From contig CAKZSI010000072.1 of the NCBI GenBank assembly GCA_937918935.1, positions 1 through 64,000 on the forward strand: a stretch of DNA of 64,000 nt. The letters are read 5' to 3'. Under the pieces are notes generated by a model, which did not search any database, had not been told where the DNA came from, and worked only from the letters and a program-made list of their open reading frames with translations. Source of the DNA: an uncultured Chloroflexales bacterium. Lineage in GTDB: Bacteria; Chloroflexota; Chloroflexia; Chloroflexales; Chloroflexaceae. Every line of letters starts with the position of its first letter. The stretch's first letter is position 1. A program made the position numbers and the translations under genes. This document shows, one piece after another, positions 9,145 through 16,965 of this stretch.

Positions 9145-10080
9145 GTGGTACGTGTGCTCCTTGAAGTGTTGCTGCCGGTCGCGCTGGCAGCCACGGCGGG
9201 CATAGCCCTGCGTTGGCGCATGGATCTGGATCAGGCTACGCTGAACCGGGTGGTCATTTACGGGTTAAGCCCGGCGCTGATCTTCAGTTCGCTCGTCACT
9301 ACTGATCTGTCGGGCGCTGGCGCGCTGCGGATGCTGGCTCTGGCGCTGGGGGTGCTGGTAGTCATGGGCCTGATCAGTTGGGCGACCGGCAGGCTGCTGG
9401 GGTTGCGCGGCGGCAGCCTGAGCGCCCTGGTGCTGGTGAGCGCGTTTATGAACTCGGGCAACTACGGCCTGCCAGCGGCGCGCTTCGCCTTTGGTCAGGA
9501 GGGCCTGAGCCTGGCGCTGTTTTACTTCATTGTCCAGGCCATCACGGGGCAGACGGTCGGCGTGGCGGTGGGCGCGGCGGGCAACGCCCGCTCCGGGGCG
9601 GGGCTGCCCATGGAGGTGGCGCGACGGGTGCTGCGTATGCCCCAGGTCTATGCCACCGTGGCGGCCCTGCTGGTACGCGCGACAGGCGTTGACCCCGCGG
9701 CGTCCGGCGGGGCCATCCTGGGCCTGTTCCGGGGCGTTACGCTGCTCGGCGAGGCCACCCTGCCGATGATGCTGATTGTGCTTGGCACGCAGCTTGGCAG
9801 CGGGATGGTGCGCGAGGACCCCTGGCTGGTGGGCCTGGCCTGCGGGCTGCGGCTGGTGGTGTCGCCGCTGGTGGCCTATGGCCTGGGCCTGATGCTGGGG
9901 CTGCACGGCATGGGTCTGGCAGTAGGGGTTATGCTCTCGGGGATGCCCGCCGCGGTGCATACGACCATCACCGCGATCGAGTTTGAGGCCCGCCCGAGCC
10001 TGGTTGTCGCCGTGGTGGTCGCTTCGTCGGCGCTCAGCCTGGTGAGCCTGGCAGTGCTGCTGGCGCTCCTGCCGGGGTGA
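9145..10080 (+). CDS. AEC (auxin efflux carrier) family transporter
   Basis: A 311-residue, about ten-helix membrane protein. Family features are VLLPVALAATAGIALRW at the start, the LNRVVIYGLSPALIFSSL segment, the NSGNYGLPAARFAFG motif near residue 100, and MLIVLGTQLG in the second half. AEC members export or import small carboxylates or other organic anions; the substrate cannot be told. The GTG at 9145 has GGAG 6 bp upstream; an in-frame GTG at 9127 is the alternative, and the longer frame to 8722 crosses repeats. The gene lies 86 bp upstream of an amidohydrolase and may share its transcript. Confidence 0.85.
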   Translation: MVRVLLEVLLPVALAATAGIALRWRMDLDQATLNRVVIYGLSPALIFSSLVTTDLSGAGALRMLALALGVLVVMGLISWATGRLLGLRGGSLSALVLVSAFMNSGNYGLPAARFAFGQEGLSLALFYFIVQAITGQTVGVAVGAAGNARSGAGLPMEVARRVLRMPQVYATVAALLVRATGVDPAASGGAILGLFRGVTLLGEATLPMMLIVLGTQLGSGMVREDPWLVGLACGLRLVVSPLVAYGLGLMLGLHGMGLAVGVMLSGMPAAVHTTITAIEFEARPSLVVAVVVASSALSLVSLAVLLALLPG

Positions 10081-10166
10081 TGCACAGGCCCCCTTATCCT
10101 CGCGTGCCTGTCGCCCTGCGAAGGCGTGGGAGCTACGCCCGTCAACTGAAGGAACAAGGTGACGCT

Positions 10167-11771
10167 ATGCAAGCAACCCTGGTCATTCGTAACGCAAAGG
10201 TCTGTACGTTCGACCCGGCGCGCCCGTGGGCCGGGGCGCTGGCCGTGGCAGGTGAGCGCATCGTCTGGACCGGTGACGATGCCGAGGCGACCGCGTGGGC
10301 GGGGCCAGGGACGCGGACCATCGACGCGGGCAGGGGCCTGCTGCTCCCCGGGTTCTGCGACAGCCACTTCCACCTGCTGCTCGGCGCGCGCACGCTGGCC
10401 CAGGCGCGCCTGGAAGGGGCCACAAGCCTCGACGAACTCGCCTCCCGCTTGCGGGACTACGCCGCCGCTCACCCCGATCGCCCCTGGATCGTCGGGCGCG
10501 GCTGGACCTATCGCCTCTTCGCCAGTGGCGCGACCATCAACCGTCGCCTGCTTGATGCGGTTGTGCCCGATCGGCCGGTGCTGCTCAGCGCCTTCGATGG
10601 GCATACGGCATGGGCCAACACCGCTGCGCTGCGGCTGGCCGGAATCCTCGAAGGAGCGGACACCGGCACGTCCTTTGGCGCCGTGGTGATGGGTGATGAT
10701 GGCTGCGCCACCGGCGAACTGCGCGAAGCGCCGGCGATCAATCTGGTGCGCCGCCACGTTCCGCCGCTGAGCGAGGATGAACAACTGGACCTGCTACGCC
10801 AGGCGCTCGCCGATCTGGCCGCCGTGGGCTTGACCAGCGTCCACAATATGGACGGCGATGTCTGGCAACTGGGGATGTACCAGCGCCTGCTGGAACGGGG
10901 CGAGTTGTCGCTGCGGGTGCTCACGCCCCTCCTGCTCAAGCCCGGCGCGCCGCTCGAGGCAATTGACGCCTGGGCCGAACGCGCCCGCGGCCTTCCCGGT
11001 CCCATCCTGACCGCCGGGGCGGTCAAACTGCTGCTCGATGGCGTGGTGGAGACGAAGACGGCACTGCTGCTCACCCCCTACGCCGACGGCTCGGGCGATA
11101 CGGGGATGGCCAACTTCAGCCAGGAGGAGTTTGAACGCCTGGTCACGCACGCCGACGCACGGCGGCTGCAAGTCTGCGTGCATGCCATCGGCGACGGGGC
11201 GACGCGCCGCACACTCGACGCCTTCGCCGCGGCCCGGCGCGCCAATGGCCCTCGCGATGCGCGCCATCGTATCGAGCACGTCGAACTGATTGACCCCGCC
11301 GATGCGCCGCGCTTCGCCGAACCTGGGGTCATCGCCTCCATGCAGCCGCTCCACGCCAGTTTCGGGAACGACCCGCAGAACACCTGGCGCCGGCTGAGCG
11401 GGCCAGAGCGCTGGCCGTGGGGCTTTGCCTGGCGCACGCTCCGCGACGCGGGCGCGCGACTGGCCCTGGGGAGCGACTGGCCGGTGGCCGATCCCGACCC
11501 GCTCAAAGGGATCCACGCCTGCCTGACCCGGCGCCCCCTCGCTGCCGGCGCGCCCGATCAGCGTCTCTCCCTCCACGAGGCGCTGGAAGGCTACACCACG
11601 GGCGCGGCCTACGCCGCGCACCGCGAACACGAACTGGGACGGCTCGCACCGGGCTATCTCGCCGACTGTGTGCTGCTCGATCGCGACGTGTTCGCCCTGG
11701 CGCCGGAGGCGCTCGGCGAGGCCCGCGTTGACCTGACCGTCATGGGAGGCGCAGTGGTCTATGAACGGTAA
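10167..11771 (+). CDS. Metal-dependent amidohydrolase, YtcJ-like
   Basis: A 534-residue enzyme of the amidohydrolase superfamily. The small beta-sandwich begins TLVIRNAKVCTFDPARPWAG, followed by the metal motif LLLPGFCDSHFHLLLGAR (HxH with aromatic insertion, typical of the YtcJ/Amidohydro_3 branch). Later elements are CVHAIGDGATRRTLDAF, RIEHVELID, the terminal aspartate region LALGSDWPVADPDP, and the closing sandwich LAPGYLADCVLLDRDVF. These enzymes hydrolyse exocyclic amide or formamide bonds; the substrate is not predictable. AAGGAACAAGGTG lies upstream of the ATG, preferred over a start at 10077 that overlaps the AEC gene. Confidence 0.9.
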   Translation: MQATLVIRNAKVCTFDPARPWAGALAVAGERIVWTGDDAEATAWAGPGTRTIDAGRGLLLPGFCDSHFHLLLGARTLAQARLEGATSLDELASRLRDYAAAHPDRPWIVGRGWTYRLFASGATINRRLLDAVVPDRPVLLSAFDGHTAWANTAALRLAGILEGADTGTSFGAVVMGDDGCATGELREAPAINLVRRHVPPLSEDEQLDLLRQALADLAAVGLTSVHNMDGDVWQLGMYQRLLERGELSLRVLTPLLLKPGAPLEAIDAWAERARGLPGPILTAGAVKLLLDGVVETKTALLLTPYADGSGDTGMANFSQEEFERLVTHADARRLQVCVHAIGDGATRRTLDAFAAARRANGPRDARHRIEHVELIDPADAPRFAEPGVIASMQPLHASFGNDPQNTWRRLSGPERWPWGFAWRTLRDAGARLALGSDWPVADPDPLKGIHACLTRRPLAAGAPDQRLSLHEALEGYTTGAAYAAHREHELGRLAPGYLADCVLLDRDVFALAPEALGEARVDLTVMGGAVVYER

Positions 11772-11778
11772 GGCAGCC

Positions 11779-12240
11779 TCAGGCCAATTCAACGTCCCCG
11801 GGATGCGGTTCCACCTGCCAGCCCTTCCGCGAACGCGGGCTATAGGTAATCAGGTACTGCCGTCCCAGTTCGAGAGGCTCCCACGTGGATAGGGGAACCT
11901 GAATGGTAACCGGGGTATCAAAGACCGCGTAATAGTTTTTCGGATGGCGCGCGGAACTATACTTGCGCGTCAGGCGCGCCGGGTGGACGAGGGCCATGCC
12001 GTCGCGCGCATCCAGCACGATATTGTAGATGTGCCAGACTATGAACCCGGACGCCATGAGCGCAATGAGCAGGCACAGGCCAGTAAAGATCCTGACCAAC
12101 AGCACATTGCCAGCAGCTATCAATATGCACGTCAAGATCGCGCCAAGACCGACAATGACAACAGCCACCACCCCTCCCGTCAGCCAGGCGATGGCTTTAA
12201 GAGCGTTTTGTTGTTCGATGGTGAGAGGAATACGTTGCAT
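11779..12240 (-). CDS. Two-helix membrane protein of unknown function
   Basis: About 153 residues. Two adjacent hydrophobic helices lie near residues 20-45 and 50-75, followed by a soluble C-terminal part rich in Tyr, Arg and Pro (KNYYAVFDTPVTIQVPL). I do not recognise a named family; the topology suggests two helices with a cytoplasmic or external beta domain. The ATG at 12240 is used because the frame upstream enters a repeated element (12258-12297); the ribosome site is weak. It is convergent with the amidohydrolase, 7 bp apart. Confidence 0.6.
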   Translation of the reverse strand: MQRIPLTIEQQNALKAIAWLTGGVVAVVIVGLGAILTCILIAAGNVLLVRIFTGLCLLIALMASGFIVWHIYNIVLDARDGMALVHPARLTRKYSSARHPKNYYAVFDTPVTIQVPLSTWEPLELGRQYLITYSPRSRKGWQVEPHPGDVELA

Positions 12241-12257
12241 ATCTCTGGAGGGTGTTA

Positions 12258-12297
12258 AGAGCACTGACCGGAATGATTGATCCACTGAAGAACCTGA
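12258..12297. repeat. 40-bp degenerate direct repeat, copy A
   Basis: Starts AGAGCACTGA and contains the conserved block TGATCCACTG. It matches copy B (13286-13325) at 33 of 40 positions in the same orientation. The two copies bracket the prepilin peptidase gene. Confidence 0.7.
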
Positions 12298-12305
12298 GCA
12301 GGATT

Positions 12306-12328
12306 GCGGGGAGACGGCGCCTCCCCGC
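12306..12328. repeat. Hairpin repeat related to 7791-7813
   Basis: GCGGGGAGAC-GGC-GCCTCCCCGC, 10-bp arms with one mismatch. Together with the palindrome at 12392-12410 it fills the gap downstream of the prepilin peptidase. Confidence 0.55.
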
Positions 12329-12391
12329 AGCGCTTCAATCCGACGTCTGCGCGGTCCTTCCCCTGCCAGCCCCTGCTATGGGGAGGGGCGT

Positions 12392-12410
12392 GGGGCAACC
12401 CGCTTGCCCC
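12392..12410. repeat. Palindrome variant GGGGCAACCCGCTTGCCCC
   Basis: Diverged member of the palindrome family with compensating C/G changes in both arms, 1 bp from the stop codon of the prepilin peptidase gene. Confidence 0.65.
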
Positions 12411-12411
12411 A

Positions 12412-13152
12412 TTACCCCATACCGCCCAGGGCGATGAACAGAAGTGTGCCCAGGCACAGGTAGCTGCCGTAGGCGATATAGGTTGGCGTAGGCCGGCCAG
12501 CGCGCCGGGCGACGAGGATGCCCGCCGAGACGACGCCGGCCAGGAGCATACCGTAGAACAGCGCCGGGGCCAGGTTGAGCAAACCGACCGCTGCGCCGAT
12601 GAAGATGGCCAGGTAGACATCGCCGAGGCCAAAGGGCACGCCAGCGCCCGGGAAGAGGAGGCGCGCCGCCAGGTAGAAGAGCATGAAGACGAAGCCGCCG
12701 GTAAGCGCGCCGAGCACGACATTGAGCCAGTTCAGGCCGGCGAGCGGCCCGGCGACCAGGGCCACCAGGGCCGCGCCGAGGATGACGAAGGTGTAGATGT
12801 AGCGGTAGAGCCAGTCAATCGCCCCGGTAACGATCAGCACCGCACAGACAAAAGCCAGGTAGAAGAAGGCCGGGCCAAAGCCGTAGAGCTGGTAGAGCCG
12901 CAGCAGAATGAGGGCGGTGATCAACTCGACCAGGGGATAGATCCAGTGTAACGGGCGCCCGTCGGCAGCGCGGCCCCGTTGCACCAGCCAGCCCGCCACG
13001 GGGATCAGTTGCCAGGGGGTCAGGGGCGCACCCGTGCGGGTGCAGCGCGGCCAGCCTAGCAGGCGCCGTTCGCGCGGGAGGCGGATGATCAGCACGTTAA
13101 GCAGCGTGCCGAGCAACAGTCCAGCCAGAAAGACCAGAAGCGCGGAAAGCAT
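12412..13152 (-). CDS. Prepilin peptidase, A24 family
   Basis: A 246-residue polytopic protease. The two catalytic aspartates of the family are visible: D113 in VTGAIDWLYRYIY and D178 in PFGLGDVYLAIFIGA (the GxGD motif). The N-terminal domain keeps the fold (LLNVLIIRLPRE, YPLVELI) but only one cysteine (C37) of the four that usually bind zinc, and the N-methyltransferase-like motif is degraded. It should therefore cleave type IV prepilin-like leaders at the membrane, perhaps without methylating them. The ATG at 13152 places the first helix at the N-terminus; the longer frame enters a repeat. No pilin gene is nearby. Confidence 0.85.
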   Translation of the reverse strand: MLSALLVFLAGLLLGTLLNVLIIRLPRERRLLGWPRCTRTGAPLTPWQLIPVAGWLVQRGRAADGRPLHWIYPLVELITALILLRLYQLYGFGPAFFYLAFVCAVLIVTGAIDWLYRYIYTFVILGAALVALVAGPLAGLNWLNVVLGALTGGFVFMLFYLAARLLFPGAGVPFGLGDVYLAIFIGAAVGLLNLAPALFYGMLLAGVVSAGILVARRAGRPTPTYIAYGSYLCLGTLLFIALGGMG

Positions 13153-13285
13153 GCGAATGTCCGTACCTGTACTGCTAAAGCGGGCAAGTGCGCCAGCCGG
13201 CAAGGGCGCGGCGGTCCGCTCTGCGCCGGGCGAGTAGATCCCACCTGCTGTATCATACCAGCCAGGTGCGACCAGTATGGATTTT

Positions 13286-13325
13286 AGAGCACTGAACGAC
13301 ATGCTTGATCCACTGAGGACACTGA
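13286..13325. repeat. 40-bp degenerate direct repeat, copy B
   Basis: Partner of 12258-12297; begins AGAGCACTGA and shares TGATCCACTG and the closing CTGA. Confidence 0.7.
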
Positions 13326-13452
13326 CCGTGTGGTTACACCCGCCCTTGCGCCAGCGTTTGACCCCTCCCGCTCCACCGTGCTATACTTTGCTCGGTATCG
13401 GCTACCGAAATGGCGCACGAAGCGCCTCTCTGAATAACTCCTGCGGGAAGGT

Positions 13453-13471
13453 GGGGCAACCTGGTTTCCCC
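13453..13471. repeat. Palindrome variant GGGGCAACCTGGTTTCCCC
   Basis: One mismatched pair (C versus T) in otherwise 9-bp arms. Dispersed palindrome family. Confidence 0.75.
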
Positions 13472-13525
13472 ATGTTACTGCCTGAGGAGAAGGACTGGGA
13501 TGGTGCAGCCCTCCCAGAAAGCAAT

Positions 13526-13544
13526 CGGATAACCTGGTTATCCG
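13526..13544. repeat. Palindrome CGGATAACCTGGTTATCCG
   Basis: Perfect 9-bp arms. It shares the AACC-N-GGTT centre with the GGGGAAACC family but has compensating changes outside it. The sister copy is at 49718-49734. It lies in the 5' leader of the ANTAR regulator gene, so it could form an RNA hairpin there. Confidence 0.75.
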
Positions 13545-13567
13545 AACAGGCTCGAATGAGGTGTCCC

Positions 13568-14146
13568 ATGGCTCAACAGACTCGCCTGGTGATCGCCGAT
13601 GATGAATCGATCATCCGCATGAATCTGAAGGAGACCCTGGTCGGCCTCGGCTATCTGGTGGTGGGCGAGGCTGGCGACGGGGTGAGCGTGATAAATCTGG
13701 CTCGCGAACTCAAGCCCGATCTGGTGCTGATGGACATCAAGATGCCCAGGCTTGACGGCATCCAGGCCGCGCGCATCCTCACCGAGGAGAAGATCGCCCC
13801 GGTCCTGCTGCTCACCGCCTACTCTGACCGCGAACTGGTTGAGCGGGCAAAGGAGGCGGGCGTGGTGAACTACGTCGTCAAGCCGTTCCGCGAGGCAGAA
13901 CTGCTTCCGGCGATCGAGATCGCCATGGCGCGCTATCAGGAGTTTCTGGAGATGGACCGGCAGATCGCCGATCTGAAGGAGACCCTCGATACGCGCAAGA
14001 TTGTCGAGCGCGCCAAGGGCATTTTGATGGACACGCAGGGGTTGAAGGAAGCGGAAGCCTTCCGCAAGATCCAGCAACTCTCGATGAACACCCGCAAGTC
14101 AATGAAGGAGATCGCCCAGGCGATCCTCCTGGCCAACGAGATCTAG
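13568..14146 (+). CDS. Response regulator with ANTAR RNA-binding output domain
   Basis: A 192-residue protein. The receiver domain (1-120) has the acidic pair D11/D12, phosphoacceptor D56 in LVLMDIKMP, the LLTAYSD threonine and K105 in YVVKPF. A helical linker leads to an ANTAR domain (about 135-190: RKIVERAKGILMDTQGLKEAEAFRKIQ), which binds paired-hexanucleotide hairpins in leader RNAs and prevents termination. The AmiR/NasT class is meant by analogy. GAGGTG precedes the ATG; an in-frame ATG 12 bp upstream is less likely. No histidine kinase is adjacent. The next gene follows after 6 bp. Confidence 0.92.
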   Translation: MAQQTRLVIADDESIIRMNLKETLVGLGYLVVGEAGDGVSVINLARELKPDLVLMDIKMPRLDGIQAARILTEEKIAPVLLLTAYSDRELVERAKEAGVVNYVVKPFREAELLPAIEIAMARYQEFLEMDRQIADLKETLDTRKIVERAKGILMDTQGLKEAEAFRKIQQLSMNTRKSMKEIAQAILLANEI

Positions 14147-14152
14147 GCGCGT

Positions 14153-14749
14153 GTGTCAGAGGTTCCTCAGCCACCCGGAGACGCGGCGGGCGCGTCTCCG
14201 TCCGCTTTTCAACGGCGCTTGCGAGCGATTCTTCCGCACGCGCTCACGGCGGCGCTGGCCGTCGTGGTGACACTGGGCATTCAATGGCTCTGGCCGCGCC
14301 CTCCCGTGGGGGCGCCGGCCCCGGCCCCCACCGCTGCGCCGGCGCCTTCCGCTCCTCCCCCGACGGCGGCGCCCCCGCCGGCAGCGTCACCGGAGACCAC
14401 ACCCCCTGATGGCAGCGTTGTGCGCCTGGAGGTGCTCGATCTTCAGGCGCAGGACCGCCAGCTCTGGAGCGCCCTCTACCTGCTGCGGGCCGCCAGCCAG
14501 ATCGACGACGCGGTGGCGGCCCTCCAGCGTAACGACCTGGTCGAGGCCGACCGCACCATACTGACAGCCTACCGCTCCCTGGATCAGGCCTACCTCTACA
14601 GCGCCGAGCGCGAGAAAGGGCCCATTGACAGCTTCCGGCTCCAGCTCAGCCAGATCCGTGATGATCTGCACCTGCGACCCGAACGTCTCGACCGCCGCCT
14701 GCGCCAGTTGCGCCAGTTACTGCTTAGTCTGGTAGAGGAAGGCAGTTAG
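14153..14749 (+). CDS. Membrane-anchored protein with Pro/Ala linker and helical C-terminal domain
   Basis: A 198-residue product starting at a GTG 6 bp after the ANTAR regulator stop. It has one membrane helix (about 28-48, LPHALTAALAVVVTLGIQWLW), a 40-residue Pro/Ala/Thr-rich linker, and a helical C-terminal domain of about 100 residues (LDLQAQDRQLWSALYLLRAASQIDDAVAALQ) that looks like a helical-hairpin repeat or coiled coil. I know no named family for it. Position implies co-expression with the ANTAR regulator; it could be an exported sensor or structural partner, but that is only suggested by context. Confidence 0.7.
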   Translation: MSEVPQPPGDAAGASPSAFQRRLRAILPHALTAALAVVVTLGIQWLWPRPPVGAPAPAPTAAPAPSAPPPTAAPPPAASPETTPPDGSVVRLEVLDLQAQDRQLWSALYLLRAASQIDDAVAALQRNDLVEADRTILTAYRSLDQAYLYSAEREKGPIDSFRLQLSQIRDDLHLRPERLDRRLRQLRQLLLSLVEEGS

Positions 14750-14942
14750 GGGATGCCGGCTTACAGATGAATTGGCTCTGGCTCGGTTCAGTGAAGCCCC
14801 GGTGGGCCTTGCACGTGCCTGGCGGGGGCTTCAGACCGCGGTGCTCTACGCTACCGAATAGAGCTAGTCAGCGCCCGATGGGGCCGGTGGGGTGGATCGT
14901 CGCGCGTGCAGAACGTTTTGTCATGCCAGTAAGCGAGGACAC

Positions 14943-15659
14943 TCAGGCCGGTTTGTGCTCGAAATCCACGAAGCGGTAACCGACGCCGCGCTCGGTGAGA
15001 ATGTATCTGGGATTGGCGGGGTCCTCCTCGATCTTCTGGCGCAGATAGGTGATGTAGAGCCGCAAATAGTGGCTTTCCTCGCGGTACTCTGGCCCCCAGA
15101 CTTTGGTCAGGAGCATCTCGTGGGTTTGCACGTAGCCCGCGTTCTGCACCAGATGGTAGAGCAGGCGGTACTCGGTCGGACGCAGGTTGACCCGCTTGCC
15201 ATCCACCAGCACCTCGCGGCGGGCAAAATCAATGCTCAACCGGTCGTCCACCTTGACCAGCGTCTGCGGAACAGGGGGAGTAGCATAGTGGCGCCGGAGC
15301 ACGGCCTTGATGCGGCTCACCAGCTCGCGGTGGCTGAAGGGTTTGCCGATATAATCATCGGCGCCAAGTTCCAGACCGCGCACCCGGTCCTCCTCCTCAT
15401 CCCTGGCGGTGAGCATCAGTACCGGCACCTGCGAAAACTGGCGGATGCGGCGCAGGGTCTCGAAGCCGTCCATCACCGGCATCATCACGTCGAGCAAGAC
15501 GACATCGGGCATATCCTCGCGCACCCGTTCGAGGGCCTCGCGCCCGTTGGCTGCCGTGGCCACGCGCATGCCTTCAAGTTCGAGGTTGAGGCGCATGAAG
15601 TTCACCATGCGCGCTTCATCATCAACCACGAGCACCAGTTTATCTTTAAGTTCCGACAT
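14943..15659 (-). CDS. OmpR/PhoB-type response regulator
   Basis: A 238-residue protein. The receiver domain has phosphoacceptor D57 in [10 protein letters not shown]84 in LMLTARD and K106 in YIGKPF. The C-terminal winged helix (about 140-232) is recognised by [19 protein letters not shown] and [13 protein letters not shown]. It should bind tandem direct repeats in promoter DNA when phosphorylated. The N-terminal [15 protein letters not shown] fixes the start at the ATG at 15659, although the Shine-Dalgarno (GGGGACGG) is only moderate. No cognate kinase gene is in the window. Confidence 0.92.
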   Translation of the reverse strand: MSELKDKLVLVVDDEARMVNFMRLNLELEGMRVATAANGREALERVREDMPDVVLLDVMMPVMDGFETLRRIRQFSQVPVLMLTARDEEEDRVRGLELGADDYIGKPFSHRELVSRIKAVLRRHYATPPVPQTLVKVDDRLSIDFARREVLVDGKRVNLRPTEYRLLYHLVQNAGYVQTHEMLLTKVWGPEYREESHYLRLYITYLRQKIEEDPANPRYILTERGVGYRFVDFEHKPA

Positions 15660-15812
15660 AGACACACCGTCCCCATTGCTGGTTCCGGCCCATCGAGATA
15701 CCCTGATCGGGCCGGGCCGTGAAGGGGGCCGGGATCGGTAATGGGTAGCGCATAGGCCGGTGAAAGGTTTGAGGCCAATTGTAGCACGGCAATTGCCCCG
15801 CTCACAAGGTAT

Positions 15813-15831
15813 GGGGAAACCTGGTTTCCCC
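15813..15831. repeat. Palindrome GGGGAAACCTGGTTTCCCC
   Basis: Perfect 9-bp arms, 30 bp upstream of the small membrane protein start at 15861. Consensus member of the dispersed family. Confidence 0.85.
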
Positions 15832-15860
15832 TTGCCCCCGCCGGACAGGAAAGAGGGTCT

Positions 15861-16148
15861 ATGCAACTGGTCCTTACGAACGTCTTACTCCTGATCATCG
15901 CGGGGGGCGTGGGCTATCTGCTGGGGCAGGGCCGGCCCCAATGGTTCGGGCCGGAGTTCCGGCAGCGCCTGTTCATCGTGGGCTGGATCGTCGCCCTGCT
16001 GCTGGCGGGGGCCCTGCGCGCGGCGGCCCTGGTCTACGGGCCAGGGGCCATGTTCGCCGTGCTGAGCCTGCTGGGCGGGTTCGCCGCCGGCGTCTGGATG
16101 GCCTTGCGCCCGCGCGGGCCGCGCCGACCCGGACGGCGGCGACCCTGA
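15861..16148 (+). CDS. Small three-helix membrane protein, unknown
   Basis: A 95-residue protein with three hydrophobic segments (about 5-22, 37-55, 62-82) and a basic Arg/Pro-rich tail. AGGAAAGAGGG lies upstream of the ATG. No family recognised. It lies almost entirely antisense to the 3' end of the MsrQ frame. The regular helix pattern and good ribosome site favour this strand as coding and make the overlapping MsrQ tail suspect. Confidence 0.6.
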   Translation: MQLVLTNVLLLIIAGGVGYLLGQGRPQWFGPEFRQRLFIVGWIVALLLAGALRAAALVYGPGAMFAVLSLLGGFAAGVWMALRPRGPRRPGRRRP

Positions 16149-16853
16149 TACCATTCTGGATTGTGGATTGTGGATTGTAGATTGGGGGAGAGGGCGTTCT
16201 GGTGGGATCTGGGGATGATACGCCTGCGTGCCGGGCAACGGGAACTGCTGTCTGTCATCGCGCGCCCTGCGGCGCCAGAACATCGGTACGCGGGCCAGTA
16301 GCAGTACGATGAGGACCACGCCCCACAGGGCTGGCTCCCGCCAGACCTTCGACAGCCACAGGTAGTGCAGCACCGCCAGCGCCGCCGCGGCATACACCAG
16401 GCGGTGGAGGCGGCGCCACCAGCGCCCCAGGCGCTGCACGGCCCCGCGGGTGGACGTAAGCGCCAGGGGGAGCAGCAGGGCAAAGCTTGCCAGGCCCGCC
16501 AGAATATAGCGCTTCTCGGCGATCGCCTGGCCGATCAACGCCGGGTCGAGCCGGTAATCGGCCACGGCGAAGACCAGCAGGTGCAGACAGACATACAGAA
16601 AACTGTAGAGACCCAGGGGCTTTCGCAGGGCCACGGCCCACTTCCAGCCCAGCAGCCGGTTGAGCGGCGTGCAGGCCAGGGAAAGCATCAGCAGCGCCAG
16701 CGCCGCCTTGCCCGTGCGCAGGGTCATATCCTGGATAGGGTTGGCCGACAGGCGCCCCGTGATCGCGTCGAAGACCAGCAGGGCGAGGGGCAACAGGGCC
16801 AGATGGACGGCCAGGCGCAACCAGGCGCGCCACGGTTGTTGAGAATGGGCCAC
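15885..16853 (-). CDS. msrQ: Heme-binding membrane subunit of methionine sulfoxide reductase (MsrQ-like)
   Basis: The first 205 or so residues are a six-helix ferric-reductase-like membrane protein, with histidines in LYVCLHLLVF and in RLHRLVYAAAALAVLHYLW that would bind heme. MsrQ passes quinone electrons to periplasmic MsrP, encoded just upstream. The GTG at 16853 has AGGAGCC about 8 bp upstream. The known family ends near residue 210; this frame continues about 110 Pro/Arg/Gln-rich residues through a repeat (near 16150-16190) and antisense to the gene at 15861-16148. That tail looks like readthrough of a lost stop codon. Confidence 0.82.
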   Translation of the reverse strand: MAHSQQPWRAWLRLAVHLALLPLALLVFDAITGRLSANPIQDMTLRTGKAALALLMLSLACTPLNRLLGWKWAVALRKPLGLYSFLYVCLHLLVFAVADYRLDPALIGQAIAEKRYILAGLASFALLLPLALTSTRGAVQRLGRWWRRLHRLVYAAAALAVLHYLWLSKVWREPALWGVVLIVLLLARVPMFWRRRARDDRQQFPLPGTQAYHPQIPPERPLPQSTIHNPQSRMVSGSPPSGSARPARAQGHPDAGGEPAQQAQHGEHGPWPVDQGRRAQGPRQQQGDDPAHDEQALPELRPEPLGPALPQQIAHAPRDDQE

Positions 16854-16965
16854 CCCCGGCTCCTATAGCCTTTCTCGAAACGACTGACCCACAAGGATGG
16901 CAGCGCGCGTGCAGCGAGCCACACGGCGCAGGGTCCTCAGCAATCCAGGCATTCCGGTCACTGCG

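Larger units (their letters stand above)
13153..13567. other. Intergenic rich in repeats, no gene
   Basis: Contains copy B of the 40-bp repeat (13286-13325) and two palindromes (13453-13471 and 13526-13544), the latter ending 23 bp before the ANTAR regulator start. It holds the divergent promoters of the prepilin peptidase and the regulator. Confidence 0.6.
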
